Source of the DNA: Tulasnella sp. 424
Lineage: Eukaryota > Basidiomycota > Agaricomycetes > Cantharellales > Tulasnellaceae
DNA: 64,000 bases
Direction of reading: 5' to 3'
Assembly (NCBI GenBank): GCA_019633425.1
Contig: WSUB01000057.1
Span: forward strand, 136,466 to 200,465
How positions within the stretch are numbered: the first letter of the stretch is position 1; every line of letters starts with the position of its first letter. The notes beneath the pieces are model-generated. The model had not been told where the DNA came from and made no database searches. It saw only the letters and a list, made by a program, of their open reading frames with translations. Positions 13,301 to 25,010 of the stretch are shown in pieces. The position numbers and the translations under genes were made by a program.

Positions 13301-14600
13301 CAAGTTCTCCCGCCACGTCCACCAAGGTGCGTGCCGCTTCTTCCCGATAAGAACACTCCTCCTCGAAACCCGGAAAATACTTAATCACCGGTGTTTCGTT
13401 CCTCCTTGTCGTAGGACCTGGCACCGAGACAACCTTGATCCCTTCGCCAAACAGATTCAGACATCCACTCTTGCTCCTGCTCCAACCACAACCTCGACGA
13501 CCACCGTATACCCACCTTTTACAGCCCCGTCAGGCCGCCTCTTCCAAATACCAAGCAACACGTCCTATTACGAAGCTCCAAACGTGCCGACGTCCGCATC
13601 TACTGTTGAGCAAGTCTTCGCGGAAGTCGACCACCAAGGGGGTTGCGCTGGAAACTCGATCGCCGTAGGGCAGCAGCATTTCTACAACCACCACCAACAA
13701 CAAACCCAAGGTTCCGGCGAACACGATCCGTTTGCGAATCCTCCAGGACTCACTTGGTCGGCTGTCTGAAATAGCCCAGCTACTGCGTATGCGACGCTGG
13801 CCCCTGCTCTTTATTACGGTTCCCGAAAGCCCGACCTCGACACTTTGCCGTGCTTCATAGACCCTGCTACCATACGGCGTTTTCTTTGCTATCCTATTTC
13901 CATATATTCCGAATCTAAACCCCACTCATCCTATATCTTGCTCTTCGTCTTTAAAAAGAAAAACGAAAAACCTTGCTTCGATAAAGTATTCTACATCTTC
14001 ACGGCATGTATCAGTTATCAAACACCCCACTCAATTGCATTTTAACATTATTTCGCGATACTGAACGCACTGATGCTGGCGAGCCCCGTCCACAGCTCAT
14101 ATCAGAGTGAATTGCCGGCTCCAGACTTGATCCGTCGAGTCTAAACCTGGTACACTATAGTACTAATCCAGAGCTGACCTTCGCCAAGATTTCATCGCAA
14201 AGCTCACCAGTTTATCTCACACACAGCACACAGGAAAAGTACGGGGATCAAGCAAAAACGTCATTCAATTTTTTGGGTAGGTAAAAAAGGGGGGAAGTTT
14301 TAGCAGAAGAGGTGGCGGTACCAATGCCTGAACGAGGCTTCAAGTGCAACCACCCTTACGCCGAAAATTCGCGCAAGAAAAAGGAGAAGAGAAAAAGAAG
14401 AGTACATGCAATCAAAGGAAAGCTACGAGCTACGAGACAACGAGAATTTCATGAATATAAGAGACTGAAGAAAACAAGAGGAAGTAGCAAGGGGAAAAGC
14501 AGAAAAGCCGAAAAGGAGCGACAGGTATGCGGTTTGCAAATAGAGAGAAAGCGCCTACAGCCTCTCCCTGAACGAGGAACTCCGCTAGTAACAAAAAAAA
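10312..14600. repeat. Unit 3 of the three-unit tandem duplication
   Basis: This unit contains gene copy 3 (11728-13769). Its 5' flank (10312-11727, no other gene supported) aligns with that of unit 2. Its 3' flank after 13770 aligns with that of copy 2 to about 10120/14150, then with the copy 1 flank at 4420-4680. Confidence 0.8.
11728..13769 (+). CDS. Winged-helix-like, Gln/His/Pro-rich protein, tandem copy 3
   Basis: Six exons: 11728-12041, 12143-12281, 12360-12637, 12861-12920, 13003-13326 and 13415-13769, giving 489 residues with all phases conserved relative to copies 1 and 2. The N-terminal Q/H/P-rich region, the winged-helix-like block, the Ser-rich run, the SFDAVPQVLP motif of exon 5 and the WHRDNLDPFA opening of exon 6 are all present. 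Compared with copies 1 and 2, a segment of about 25-30 residues is missing in exon 6: sequence jumps from the NVPTSAS region to TVEQVFAEVD. No damage is visible. Function is unknown; a DNA-binding role is inferred only from the winged-helix pattern. Confidence 0.8.
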
Positions 14601-14890
14601 CCGAGAAAGAATGTTCATGAAAACGGAAACGAGCGAGCATGGAATAACAGTAATTCAAGTAAGTAATGTAAGGTTGTCGTAGACAAAGAAAGGTACATGA
14701 AAGAAAAAAAAGAGAGGGGGGTAAAAGGTATGTTGGAGGTTTTTGCTGAGGCGGAACGGAGAAAGAAAAAAGGAAAAAGAAAAAAAGCGAGAGGTTGTGG
14801 CGACGCAAAGGTGCGATAAATCCAATAAAGATATACCGACCGAGCGGCTTGATGGGAAGTCGTTGGGAGGGGGAAAAAGGAGGTTTGTGT
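14565..14890 (+). repeat. Partner of inverted repeat at 5680-5985
   Basis: See the 5680-5985 entry. In this orientation it continues directly from sequence matching the copy 1 flank, so this arrangement may be the ancestral one. Confidence 0.65.
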
Positions 14891-14947
14891 AGTTGGCTTT
14901 TTCTACATTGTTCACCAAACTACGGGTTCGTCCGAGGACGGGAGACA

Positions 14948-15037
14948 GAGAGAGAGAAGGATATAGTCCGAAAAGCGAGTAAACCCAATAAAAGCCTGGA
15001 TGTGTTTCAACCGTAGTAGATGAGATGGCTATGACGG
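14948..15037. repeat. Junction repeat, copy 2 (also at 10213-10311)
   Basis: Nearly identical to 10213-10311, including TATAGTCCGAAAAGCGAG, AAACCCAATAAAAGCCTG and GATGGCTATGACGG. It lies outside the gene-bearing part of unit 3. Confidence 0.85.
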
Positions 15038-15740
15038 TGCTCTTGACTTTTTCAAACTTGCATGCGTGTGAGAAGGGAGGCGAAGTGGGGAGTGTTGACG
15101 ATCCAAAGGGGGAAAGAGGTAGTAGCAGCAGCGTTGACGTAGAAGGTGGGGGATGAACTCTATTGATGATCGACCTCCATCTACCAGCCGGCGTGGTTCC
15201 CAAAGGAGGCGAACTCGATTGGGGACACAGGAAAGGCGGAGGGTAGATGGAACCACGCCGGCGGGCAGATGGGACAGGGCCGAGTGGAAGAGGCATAGAG
15301 GGGGAGAAAACGATGATGCAGGTGATACAACAGGACGAGAAAGAGTTGAAGACCGGGGGGGATAAAAAAGAGTAAGAAGGAATATTCGTAGAGGATTTTT
15401 GGTTAACTTCTTTTGTACACAATCTGCGATCCGAACGTTAGTCCACTTCATCTAGCGAGTAGCAAACGTCGACGTACCTTGACCAATAAAATAAAGAAGC
15501 AGCTCAAAATGGGTTTTCTCTTGGAATTTGTCTTGAAGCAAAGAAATAGTGAAAACGCAAAACTTTTCATCCCAATTTTCAACACTGGTCGTTAACGCCG
15601 AAAGGAGAGGACGGGGTACATGTACCCCAGAGGAGAGTTTGGATTCGCCGTGACTACCACCCCGAGAAGATCATGAAACCGACACTGCGCATGCAAGGAG
15701 AAACGGAACACCATCACAGCCGTCGCGACGTGTAGCGAGC

Positions 15741-17351
15741 TCAGAAGGCAAAGACACCAGTCTCGCCCTCCTCACTCAAGTTGAAAGAGTGCTCGTCGGC
15801 GCTCGACTCCTCATCTTCGTCACTGCTTCCGCTCTGAGAGCCTCCTCTGCGACCAAGCATGCCACCGAACGCCGGGCGAGGGAGCATCATCGCATCAGGA
15901 GCAGCTTGGAAGCTAGCTCCGGCGAACTTGATGTACCCAGCGTTGTTGCCGGTCATGGTGCGCTCGCGACGGGAGGCGGACGATGGAGAGGCTGCGGCGG
16001 CAGCAGCCATGCGGGCGTGCAACGACGTCGCAGGGGGAAGAGACGACGAGACGCTTTGGCCGCGGGTATGAACCTTGGCCCCGGACATGGGAGTGACGGG
16101 AGCGGAGTCGACCGCCAGACCGGAGAAGAGAGCGTCGAGCGACGAGATCGGCTTGGCAGGAGGGAAGGTAGAGTAGGAGGGGACGGAGGGGGCACGAGTA
16201 TGCATACCACCAACCCGGCGGTTGGGAGTCGACAGGTTGGGCATGGTAGAGGAATGAGTGAGACCGTGCTCGTTGGCGATGGCAAAGACGGAGCCCTTGG
16301 GGGGAGTAGTGCGGGTGGGAGAGGGAGGGTTGGAGTAAGACGTGCGGTGGTGGGAAGCGATAACGGTGGTTGGGTCCACGAGAGGGGTCAACGCTCCTGT
16401 CCGACGAAAATCCGCAGTTAGGATCAATACTCTCTAAACCTCTAATGAACACTCAGCCCTACCTGACTGGTTCAACAACGCAGCCTGTTGCCACGTTGCG
16501 GGTTCAGGAGCAGGATGGGTATTGAGGACCTTTGCCTTCTTGGCGTTGCCACCGTTGTTCTTCTTGGCGGGACTGACGTCGTCGTCGAACTCATCAAAGT
16601 TCAAACCAGGGAGCTTTTGAGTGGGACGAGGAGACTTGGCACGGCGACGGTTGGCGGGGACGGGGAGGGAGTTAGCCGGGGTGGGGGTGTTGGGAGCCGA
16701 TTTGGGAGATGGTTGACGACCGCCTTTCCGAGGGGGAGTGGTAGTAGTAGCGGGGGTTGGTTGATTTGCGTGGATGTTGGCCGGAGATGCAGAAGACAAG
16801 ACAGGAGAATGAGATGCTGATACAGTTGCAGAAGACGAAGAATTGCCAGAAATAATAGACACAGAAGAGGGGGACGAGGTGGATGAAGGGAAATAGTTGT
16901 CGGATGCGGTCGCTTGGGCGTTGTTGTGGGATCGCCGCTTATCGTTCTTGTTGGGAGTGGACCGTTGAGGGGATGAGGAGGAAGGGGGTTGCTGCAGCTG
17001 CCCACGCTGTCGGCGGCTGGCTTTATTGGTAGTAGATAGGACTGCAACTTGTGCAGGTGAGACTTGGGGGGAAGGAGTATGGTGGCGTTGTGGTTGAGCC
17101 GGGCGATTACGATGAGTCGATGGGGACGAAGACGAGTTGTGGCGAGGGAGAGCGATGATGCCTGGCATTTCTGCTCGAGTGCGCGGATGGGGGGAATAGC
17201 GGGAGGGGATGGAAGAAAAAAACGGAGGGAAAGTCAGCGAACAAGTCCAAATTGAAATCGAACGTGGTCCAAGCGACGTGGTTCGTTCGTTCAAAAAAAC
17301 ACAAAAAAACTGCTACATACGATGTTGAGGACGCTGAACAAGAACGGACAT
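15741..17351 (-). CDS. Disordered protein with PNRC/Edc1-like decapping motif
   Basis: Three exons on the minus strand. Exon 1 is 17321-17351 (MSVLVQRPQH, donor GTATGT). Exon 2 runs from about 17169 or 17162 (two in-frame acceptors) to 16463. Exon 3 is 16396-15741. The protein is about 500 residues, very rich in Ser, Pro, Thr, Asn and Gln. Near the C-terminus is FAGASFQAAPD followed by LPRPAF, which matches the (Y/F)AG..F...P....LP.P.F pattern of PNRC and yeast Edc1/Edc2, short motifs that bind Dcp1 and stimulate mRNA decapping in the cytoplasm. Just inside the donor of exon 2 is LNFDEFDDD, then ATWQQAALLNQS. The tail is acidic and Ser-rich and ends GETGVFAF. Decapping activator is the best guess; the rest of the protein gives no further clue. 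Confidence 0.72.
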
Positions 17352-20300
17352 AGTGGTGAGGTTGCTGAGCGTAGAAAAAGAGGTTAGAGGGGAGATGCGT
17401 TGATGAGGGGGGAGGGAAGATAGAGGAGAGGAGAGGGATGTGCGAGAGGAGGGGGTGCAGTAATATGAGAGGGAAGAAGAAGAGAGGAGGAGGATGGTCA
17501 CAGCGTTGGGACTAGTCTTGTTCCAAATTGCTGGTCACAGGGCGACGGGGGCCTGGTCACAAGTTGCATCGAGAAGGTTCCCATGCTTATGTAACACTGT
17601 CACACCTCCCCCTCCGATCTCACTCCACGCCCAAATTGAATTCAAACATGGCTGTGGTACGCTGCGGTGTCGATCCACCTCGAACGAAAAGCCCACTCCT
17701 CACCGTCCCGCACCTTCGACGCACCCGTACACACACCACGGCCATCGAACGAGTGGCGAAGAAGGACGAGGACAAAAAAGGGGGAGCACCCACAGCCTCT
17801 CAACTGCACGTCGCATACACGTCGGATGTAATGACATGACACGCTTGTCGGACTTAGCCCATTGATAGGACGATAGTCCAGACCGTCTACGTCGAGCACG
17901 GTCAGCACTGCAAACGCTAGTGTCGCGCAGAAAAAGATTAGCCACGTTGTGCCATACTAGGTGTGGATTAGAAAACCGACTAATAGACTCTGGGTCACAC
18001 GCAATTATTGCCTAGCTCCAACGCACTAGCCAATAGCATTGATTTGCTGTTTTGGTGTTATCTGTCAGCTTCTTGTTCCGCTCCATTCCATCATCCGGCT
18101 TCCTTTGTAAACAACGAGCGCCCTCTTTTCCGGCCCAGTCCGCTGTTTCTCCGCACCTTTCATCTCACCAACACGTCGGTCATTCGGCGTTTCGGTACAT
18201 CCCGAGTCATTCCTAATCCGGCGATATCCCACTGGCAAGGTACACACGCAGCACCCACTTAGCCGACAGCCATGATTCACGAAAGCCTTGCGGATCGCAT
18301 CGCCCCTCGTGTGCTCATCGTTGCTTTTTTCATACCCTGGGTGCAAGGGATCCGAAAAAGGGAAAGAGGGTTAGGGACAGGCCCTCGATATTACGATGAT
18401 GCATGGAATGGCTATCTCGTCGCATTTCCTAGCGCACAACAAAGGCAAAACACTCTAGCCTAACGCTCAGGCCTAACCATCGATCCATCTCCCTTTCCCT
18501 CCTATAGTAACCACCCTCATCCGATTCGTTCATTCCGCCCAGATCGCGTGCCTCCTATTGCGTGTAGTGAGCCTCTGTCGACGCCGTTGCGCTGAAACAC
18601 ATCAGAGTCTGCGAAATGTCACGCCATTCTCGACTCTTGCCCCCTTTGCCTCGTTGCATGCAGCTCGATGTAATCGGCCGTCCCCGTTGATATTATTTGA
18701 CATCTTTTTTAAGGAATATTGGGAGGGGCCCGGGTATGCAATGCGTTTACCGGCTGGCCGGTCTCGCTTACCCGCGCAACGCCCACCCACTCCTTTGACG
18801 TCTTTTCATTCTTCGCATTACCTCTTTGTGTTGTCAGAAGAACATTCGACGGGTGTGCAGCGTGGCGTGCTTCAACTCAAAGTTTCCATTACCTCCTCGG
18901 AAGACTCCGAGGTTTCCCACTTACCTTTACATCCCCGGGTCTATGCCAACCACCCTACATCAAGCTCTTATCAACTTCTCGCCAAAAGCTACATTTTACC
19001 TTTGACGTAGGGAGGCCACAGCCACCTGTTTTAAACCCAACGAAATAGCTGGGGTCTCATCGAGATCTGCACGCACCGTTCACTGGCACGATCATGCTTC
19101 GACCACGTTGAAACTGTGCCTCGAGCACTGGAATAACCCCCCCGCAAAAGAAGTCAACCTTTTTTACCTCATCCGAGGCCTCCCAGCAACAGACAATCCA
19201 GCAATGAGAATCTAAACTACGTATTTCTTAATCCGTTGGGGAGTCCCGAGGGAAAGTGTATCTAATCATCAGCTCCGACAACGAGCAATATACCCCGTTG
19301 TCTTTCAAGTGGTTTGCCCTATAAGGTAGATCCAATCCTGAATCAGCTCTCTGGTATGGTTACAAGCGAGAGAAGGCTCGCTTCGGCTAGCTAAAAGCGA
19401 GCGTGACATCTTCCTTCCCTGGAATCTCCCCTGGCCGGACGGACGCCTTGACACGGAATCACAGCCTATACGGTATATGATCACAAGCCAACGCCCTCCC
19501 CTCCCCCTCAGAACGGCAACCACCGAAAAGGACGATCCGCTGTGCTCGTATATTTTCCAACTCGACGTATGCTTGGAAAGAACAAACAAAACGACCGCGA
19601 AAAACATATCGCTGTTCTGTGATTCCAGATTAGGTTTCCACAGAAATGGATCGAAGGGCCCGGTGCTTTGCCTCAAGGCCACCTAGCCTAACATCACGAG
19701 CTTAGATGACTTGCCTTCTACGGTAATCGATCATGGAGCGTCTTCGCGTTTGGAAAGTGTGATCATTGGGCGTTGAGCTTGTGGATTGCGATGTCTCCGC
19801 GGAGTTCTTTGGGGGCGTAGTCCATGGAAGGACATGCCTGCGATGAGGCCGTCGCTTGGCGCAGCTCGGGACCAGTTGCTCAATAAGTTGAAAACTTGGT
19901 GTTTTTTTTTCTCCTTTTTCTTCCGGTTGATCTGATTTGCAAACGGGTTTCCCGAAACAATGCGTTTGAACTATGGAACATTAGCCCGCGCGCGCGTGTG
20001 CCCAGCAGGAGTACATTCCGTCAGCCTACGAACAAACACATTGCTACGTTTCATTGAATCTTTCGAGCGCAGAATCTCAACTACATATGGCCACCGCCCT
20101 TCTTTTTTGGAAGGACATTTGGTAGCCTTGTTGTCGCCACGCACTTGGCCACCGGCGTTCTGCAAAAAGTCGAAAGCCCGAGTCGCCGACGGCCATTCGG
20201 CAACAGCCCCACCCTTCACATCGTGGATCTTACGCAGACCCTGGGCTAACGGACCCAAATTGCACAGTAAACTTCCAAACCAGAGATCTAACATAGCGCA

Positions 20301-21542
20301 CTTTGGATTGAGACAACATGACTGGTCTCTCAACTCCCTCGAGATCCCACTTTATCTTCGTTCCCCATATGTAACCAACCTCCTTTTGATGCATTGATAC
20401 GATAAATTTTGGTACAAACCTTGATTGATCAAGCTGCGGACCAACCTGGCTATTCGAAGAACACGTTTTAATTAGGGAGATGGAGGTTTGAGCTTACATC
20501 AGTCGAGCGATACAAAAGAAGCGAGAGATGAGCCAGATTTAGCAAGGATGCCGGAACACGATGAGGCTGAAACCCTCCTTAGAGCACGCTCTGACTTTCG
20601 CCGCACTGGGAGGATAGGACTGCCCAAATGATTCCGAGGTAGCAACCCAACCAAACATTAACCTAACATTAACCATCCTGCGGTAGTTTCACCCCAGACT
20701 GTGCGGTGCACGCTGCCCCTGTCGCCGGGGAGTTGCAGGAGCTCATTTTATTTTGGATGGTCGTCCATCTGAGAATCAAGGCGATTTAATCAAACGATGC
20801 GCTTTTCGCACCTTTTTCTTCAACCGGTGTGCAGTGATCTGATTCTCTCCGCTTGTCCTCTAGGCGACGGAAGGCTTATAGCATATTGACAACGCTTCGG
20901 ATGTTACGCCGATCGCTTCCACCATCTTTGGCTCAACACCTCCACACACCCACACGTGAATTCAGCGAGGGCTTTAATCTTACCGTCTTGGAAAAGAGCC
21001 GTACTCCCGACGTCCCAGCCCAGACCGTCTCCAATCATCCCCATCTTTCCCGAGCTGAGCTCGCTCGTCTAACATGGACCGCGTCGGCGCCCCGCCCAGA
21101 AGCTTCCGTGCAGACAATCGTATCGTTCTTTCACCATTGCCCCAAGAGGAGTAACTGTGGGATCTCTATCTTCCCGCGAGGCGAAGAAGCGAAGGAGACA
21201 GGAGAATGGGTACCGCCGGGGTGTGGCGCGAAACGGTTGGATCTTCGAGCATCCTGGATGGCGAGCGGCGTTCTCACCTTCTTCAGCGCGTTCGTTTGTA
21301 TTAACTCTTTCGAACTGTATTTCTCACCTTATTGTCATGTCGCCAATGTAGAATAACATTACTCTGTGTGATGCTCAGCAGTAGTTTGTTTGTCTGTGCT
21401 ACGACACTCCATACACATTCGGAGATTGAGTCCCGAACCACACGACTTGCTTGGGTTCACTTCCATCTCCAGACCACGTCCCCCGAGGTTGAGGCGGGCC
21501 AAACCCTCTTTAAACTGAAGTCTCAGAGAAGAAACCCATTCA
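17352..21542. other. Gene-poor stretch
   Basis: No gene recognised over about 4.2 kb. Open frames (for example 18558-19010 and 20853-21356 on +, 19971-20333 on -) carry no recognisable motif, have no supporting splice pattern and overlap frames on the other strand. A T-run (about 19902-19910) and a GCGCGCGCG run (19988-19996) are the only compositional features noted. Confidence 0.5.
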
Positions 21543-22520
21543 ATGGCCGACTACGGTGAGCAATCGCAAAGATCGAGTTCGTAATTACTTTGGACTGAGT
21601 CCATCATCACTGCAGATTACGATTTTCGCTTTCGTGGAGTAGATGGAGAGGAATGCAGTAACTTCATTCGACATGTACGACGCAAGGCGCTTGAAGCTGG
21701 CAAATCCCGCGATAAGGAATGGATGGCCGATTATGCTGTGTCTTGCTTTGCGGACGACGCATTGGAATGGTCGGTTGAGGTTCCCTCCAATGCTCTAGAG
21801 AACTGGGATGCCCTCCAACGGGCCTTGATGGAGAAGTACCGTAACCATCGGATTCCTTCCGCTGGGCTCTCGGGGTAAGCTCAATTGGATGTGTGCCAGA
21901 GAAATCTGCTGGACCTGTGTTTTGCTCCTATAGGGCTGCCGCACCAACCCCTGCTGCCGCCCCTGCTCCTAGTCCAGGAACCACACTGCCGACGCATACC
22001 TCGACCATGACAGGCTACATCAGGATTGTAGCCGATACCCTGGAAGCTGGAAACTACATTTCAAAAACGGCGGACCCCGAACTTGGGGTGCTTGTAACCT
22101 GTACCGAGTTAGCGGCGGCAGCAAGAGTCAGACTCATTCCTTCTATGTCGAGTTACGGGGTTCAGCTTTTAGTCAGTATATCACTCTAATCCACCCTGTC
22201 GCTCCCGTTGAGACTGCGCGACAGGATTTTCCGGAGCCTTATTGTTGGTTAGGTATCAGTCTAGTGGGGGGCTTGCAAGACCAGGATCGGATGGGACCAA
22301 AAAGGTATGGATTTCTTTCCTACAATCCAAAACCTCCTCGTTCACCTTCTTCCTAGCTACGGCACCCTCTGCCCAACGTCTGCGCCAGCTTATGATATGG
22401 GGACATCGGCCATGGGTCTTGAGGGGCCAGCGCGAAGCAACATTTGGCTCTTCCAGGCACTAGATTCGTGCATTATTAATACGTGGATCAATTACGATAG
22501 TGCGTCTACCTTGTGGAAAT
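21543..22520 (+). pseudogene. Degraded gag-like protein gene of basidiomycete type
   Basis: The start is ATGGCCGACTACG (21543-21555), then a 60 nt intron and exon 2 at 21616-21874 encoding FRGVDGEECSNFIRHVRRKA, WMADYAVSCFADDALEWS and LQRALMEKYR. This is the pattern of the gag-like N-terminal domain found in many Agaricomycete hypothetical proteins. A 59 nt intron leads to exon 3 at 21934: an Ala/Pro linker, then GYIRIVADTLEAGNYISKTA. Downstream similarity to the usual C-terminal part continues but in other frames: from about 22112 to 22350 (YCWLGISLVGG, GPKRYGFLSYN), then in a third frame to about 22520 (SNIWLFQALDSC, TWINYDSAS). No plausible introns explain the frame changes, so the 3' half looks broken. 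Origin from an old retroelement is inferred. Confidence 0.6.
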
Positions 22521-23244
22521 CTGTGATGTACTTTCTTCGACTGCTGACCACATCCACCAGTAACCTATGTTCTGCGGCTCTTGATCAATTTGGAGAACAA
22601 ACGCATCGTGGCAGTCTGCAATTGCCCAAAGTTCCGTCGCACTAGACCTAATACGGAGTATTCCAGTGCAGTAAGCTCTGAAATCGGTCCTTGTGTCTCT
22701 CGGTCGCACGTGCTGACGTTCATGCTTTAGCGCCTGATCTTTGAACCTGCGTGAATTGGTCTCCTGTGACCCCCTCACAGGGACATACGCTTAAATAGCG
22801 CCTTTCGAGGTAATATTCCACTCAATATAACGATTCAGTGCAAATGCCAAATCGAATTCAGAGTTCCTGTCGTCGGCGTCGACGTCGCGATTCTAATCTT
22901 GACGCCAACACTGCACGACGAGGCCCACATCCTAACACCCCGAGGCTCGCCATTTCCCAGACTGAGAGAGGAAGGGTAGGTTGAAATTTTGAGCCGACCA
23001 TGGCCTGAAGAGTCCGCGAGACGTGAGGGCTGGCAGGAGATCAAGCAATATGTGGAGCTCGTTAGGAAGGCCAGATTGAGCTTGACGCCACGACCAGTAT
23101 GATGATAATGTTTCTTCAGGAATCTCAGTTTTTATTTCTGAAGGTTAATTCAGAGGATGGGAGGGTGTCCTGAACATACATACATATATAACATGCTTCC
23201 GAAATAAATTATTTTACCACGTACCCCTAAAACTACGATCTAAA
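22521..23244. other. Intergenic, nothing recognised
   Basis: No supported gene. A short alternating ACATACATACATATATA run lies at about 23178-23192, just downstream of the end of the minus-strand ORF at 23245. Confidence 0.5.
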
Positions 23245-24267
23245 CTATTCGCCATAGCCAGCAACACCAACCATCCACTCTGTGACGTTCCAGTCAATTT
23301 CCGTGTTCATGATCATCTCCAGAAACGGGACTTCGTTCTCGCGCCGTTTGATGTGCCAACCGGGCGGCCTCGCATCGACAAATTCCCAACCCCTTCGCTC
23401 CAGGCAGCTTTGCATGAGGGGCCGAACATCATTAGCCTGCATCTCACTAGGTTGGACAAAGCGATACCACTGCCTTCCCTGCAAGGCTATCTCGCTCGAA
23501 GGGTCAACTATGGCGTACTTCCTCTCGTTCCAACTCCCGATGATAGTCCAGCGAGCCCGGAGAGAGTATACAAGATAAGGAGCGCGTTGGATCGCTTGAA
23601 CGACTCGAGGCCCGTCGTCGAACAACATCACGAGGGTTTCTCCAGGTTCGATTACCTTGGGAATCCTTCGAGCGGCTCCCCGGTCCAGCCGACCCGAGTA
23701 CACCGTCGGCTTGCTTGTCGTGTACTCTGGTATAGCTTGGTAAGGTTCAGGAGGTGCCATGAAGACCGCCTCGGGAGTTCGATCCTTGGCTAACGTATGA
23801 TACCCAAGAAAGTTGGTGCCTCTGTTCGCAGCAAGTACGGCGAGGTCCTTCTTTTGATTTCGAATGTAAACCGGTCCAGGGTCCTGCTCCTCCACTCGGG
23901 AACGTGCGACATCCTTCCTGAGCTGTTCTTTTGCATTTTTCGAATCCACTTTGGACGACCTTGGAGGCCCAGTTTTGCCTTGCGGCGTGACTGGAGGATG
24001 CTGATCTCTCCGAGTCGGATCCTGAGTCGGTACTGGCGAACCGAAGCCAGAGCCATGGCCGACAAGAGGGAAAGTATGGGTAAGGTTCGCTGGAATACCA
24101 CGAACAGAGCGGTAGTTGGTCCAGTGCATCGCAGCTGACTTGCTGGAAGTTGGGGAGGTCGGTGGGCCCTGCCCGTCCCTCCCTTGGTTGGCATCGACCC
24201 AGTGGTGAGCCGAGTAAAGTTCGTTTGAAGCGCGGTCGTATGCATGTTCGCGGGCGAGATGAGACAT
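23245..24267 (-). CDS. Hypothetical protein, 340 residues, single exon
   Basis: An uninterrupted 340-codon frame, unusually long for this intron-rich window, begins MSHLAREHAYDRASNE and ends WMVGVAGYGE. I do not recognise it. Residues 1-130 are Pro/Ser/Lys-rich and probably disordered. Residues about 200-340 look folded, with many Trp and aromatic residues (RARWTIIGSWNERKYAIVD, GRQWYRFVQPSEMQ, RRGWEFVDARPPGWH). It sits alone between a degraded gag-like gene and VPS16. Absence of introns could mean a lineage-specific gene or chance; length and a folded-looking C-terminus favour a real gene. Confidence 0.55.
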   Translation of the reverse strand: MSHLAREHAYDRASNELYSAHHWVDANQGRDGQGPPTSPTSSKSAAMHWTNYRSVRGIPANLTHTFPLVGHGSGFGSPVPTQDPTRRDQHPPVTPQGKTGPPRSSKVDSKNAKEQLRKDVARSRVEEQDPGPVYIRNQKKDLAVLAANRGTNFLGYHTLAKDRTPEAVFMAPPEPYQAIPEYTTSKPTVYSGRLDRGAARRIPKVIEPGETLVMLFDDGPRVVQAIQRAPYLVYSLRARWTIIGSWNERKYAIVDPSSEIALQGRQWYRFVQPSEMQANDVRPLMQSCLERRGWEFVDARPPGWHIKRRENEVPFLEMIMNTEIDWNVTEWMVGVAGYGE

Positions 24268-25010
24268 AGCGAGGGTGGAAACGGGAGTTAATTGGCGAGC
24301 TGAGAATTGAGTGTTAGGGATCGAATTGGTTGATAGTATGTTGATGAGGATTGGTGAGTCATCCCATCCTGATGGTTTATATATGCATGTAGCACATAGA
24401 AATTTGTCCTGTTCGTTGTCTAAGACCAGGAGGCTGAGGAAACGGCTTCAGTCCGAGCAAACGACTACAACGGGACAAATGAAACTAAAGCCCGTGTGCT
24501 GCTCGACAAAACTCCAGCCAAAGGCTGAATGCCTATAGCGATGACTCAGACAAGGAGTCGCGCCCAAGACTATGGCTATAGAGATTAGCGCAAGGGGGCG
24601 GGGGATTTGCGTGTTGTGGTCGGCACACACCGAAATGCAGGGGACAAAGCCAACTTTCCCACCGGCGACTTCTGAGGGCTGAGGTCAATAGCGGAGCCTG
24701 TTGGCAGCGGCTTCCTCGAAATAGTCGCTCGTGTCCTGCCAATTGAGAAGAGATAAATGGTTGTCCTAGGCGTTTTTCTCCTTTCATGGGCTGGACAGTG
24801 GTCTTTGCCATCAAAGTCTTTTTCCTCTTCTTTGCAACGCTCTGGAAGGGTTCATACCGACCAATGATGCACTCAACTTACGTCTCCCAGCGCTGGTTAT
24901 CGTTAGGCCAATGATCCTGCAGGAGCAGTTTGTTTACTTGGAAGGAGGTACTACGTGAAGACCATGTCTATGGCAATAGGGCCTTGAGACTACATTCGGG
25001 CTCCTTGCTG
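24268..25010. other. Intergenic, nothing recognised
   Basis: It lies between the 5' end of the minus-strand hypothetical ORF and the 3' end of VPS16. No conserved frame or RNA gene is seen. Confidence 0.5.

Larger units (their letters stand above)
13770..15740. other. Intergenic, repeat-derived flank of unit 3
   Basis: About 2 kb without a convincing gene. It holds the 3' flank of unit 3, the partner of the inverted repeat (14565-14890), the second junction repeat (14948-15037) and A/G-rich low-complexity stretches that open long Lys/Arg-rich frames by composition only. Confidence 0.6.

Noticed and set aside
14312..14620. Lys/Arg-rich 102-codon frame
   Set aside because: Driven by A/G-rich composition; the matching DNA at 4430-4680 does not keep the frame.
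19850..19930. A-box-like TGGCGCAGCTCGG suggesting a tRNA
   Set aside because: No B box follows within the needed distance, and only a T run is found downstream.
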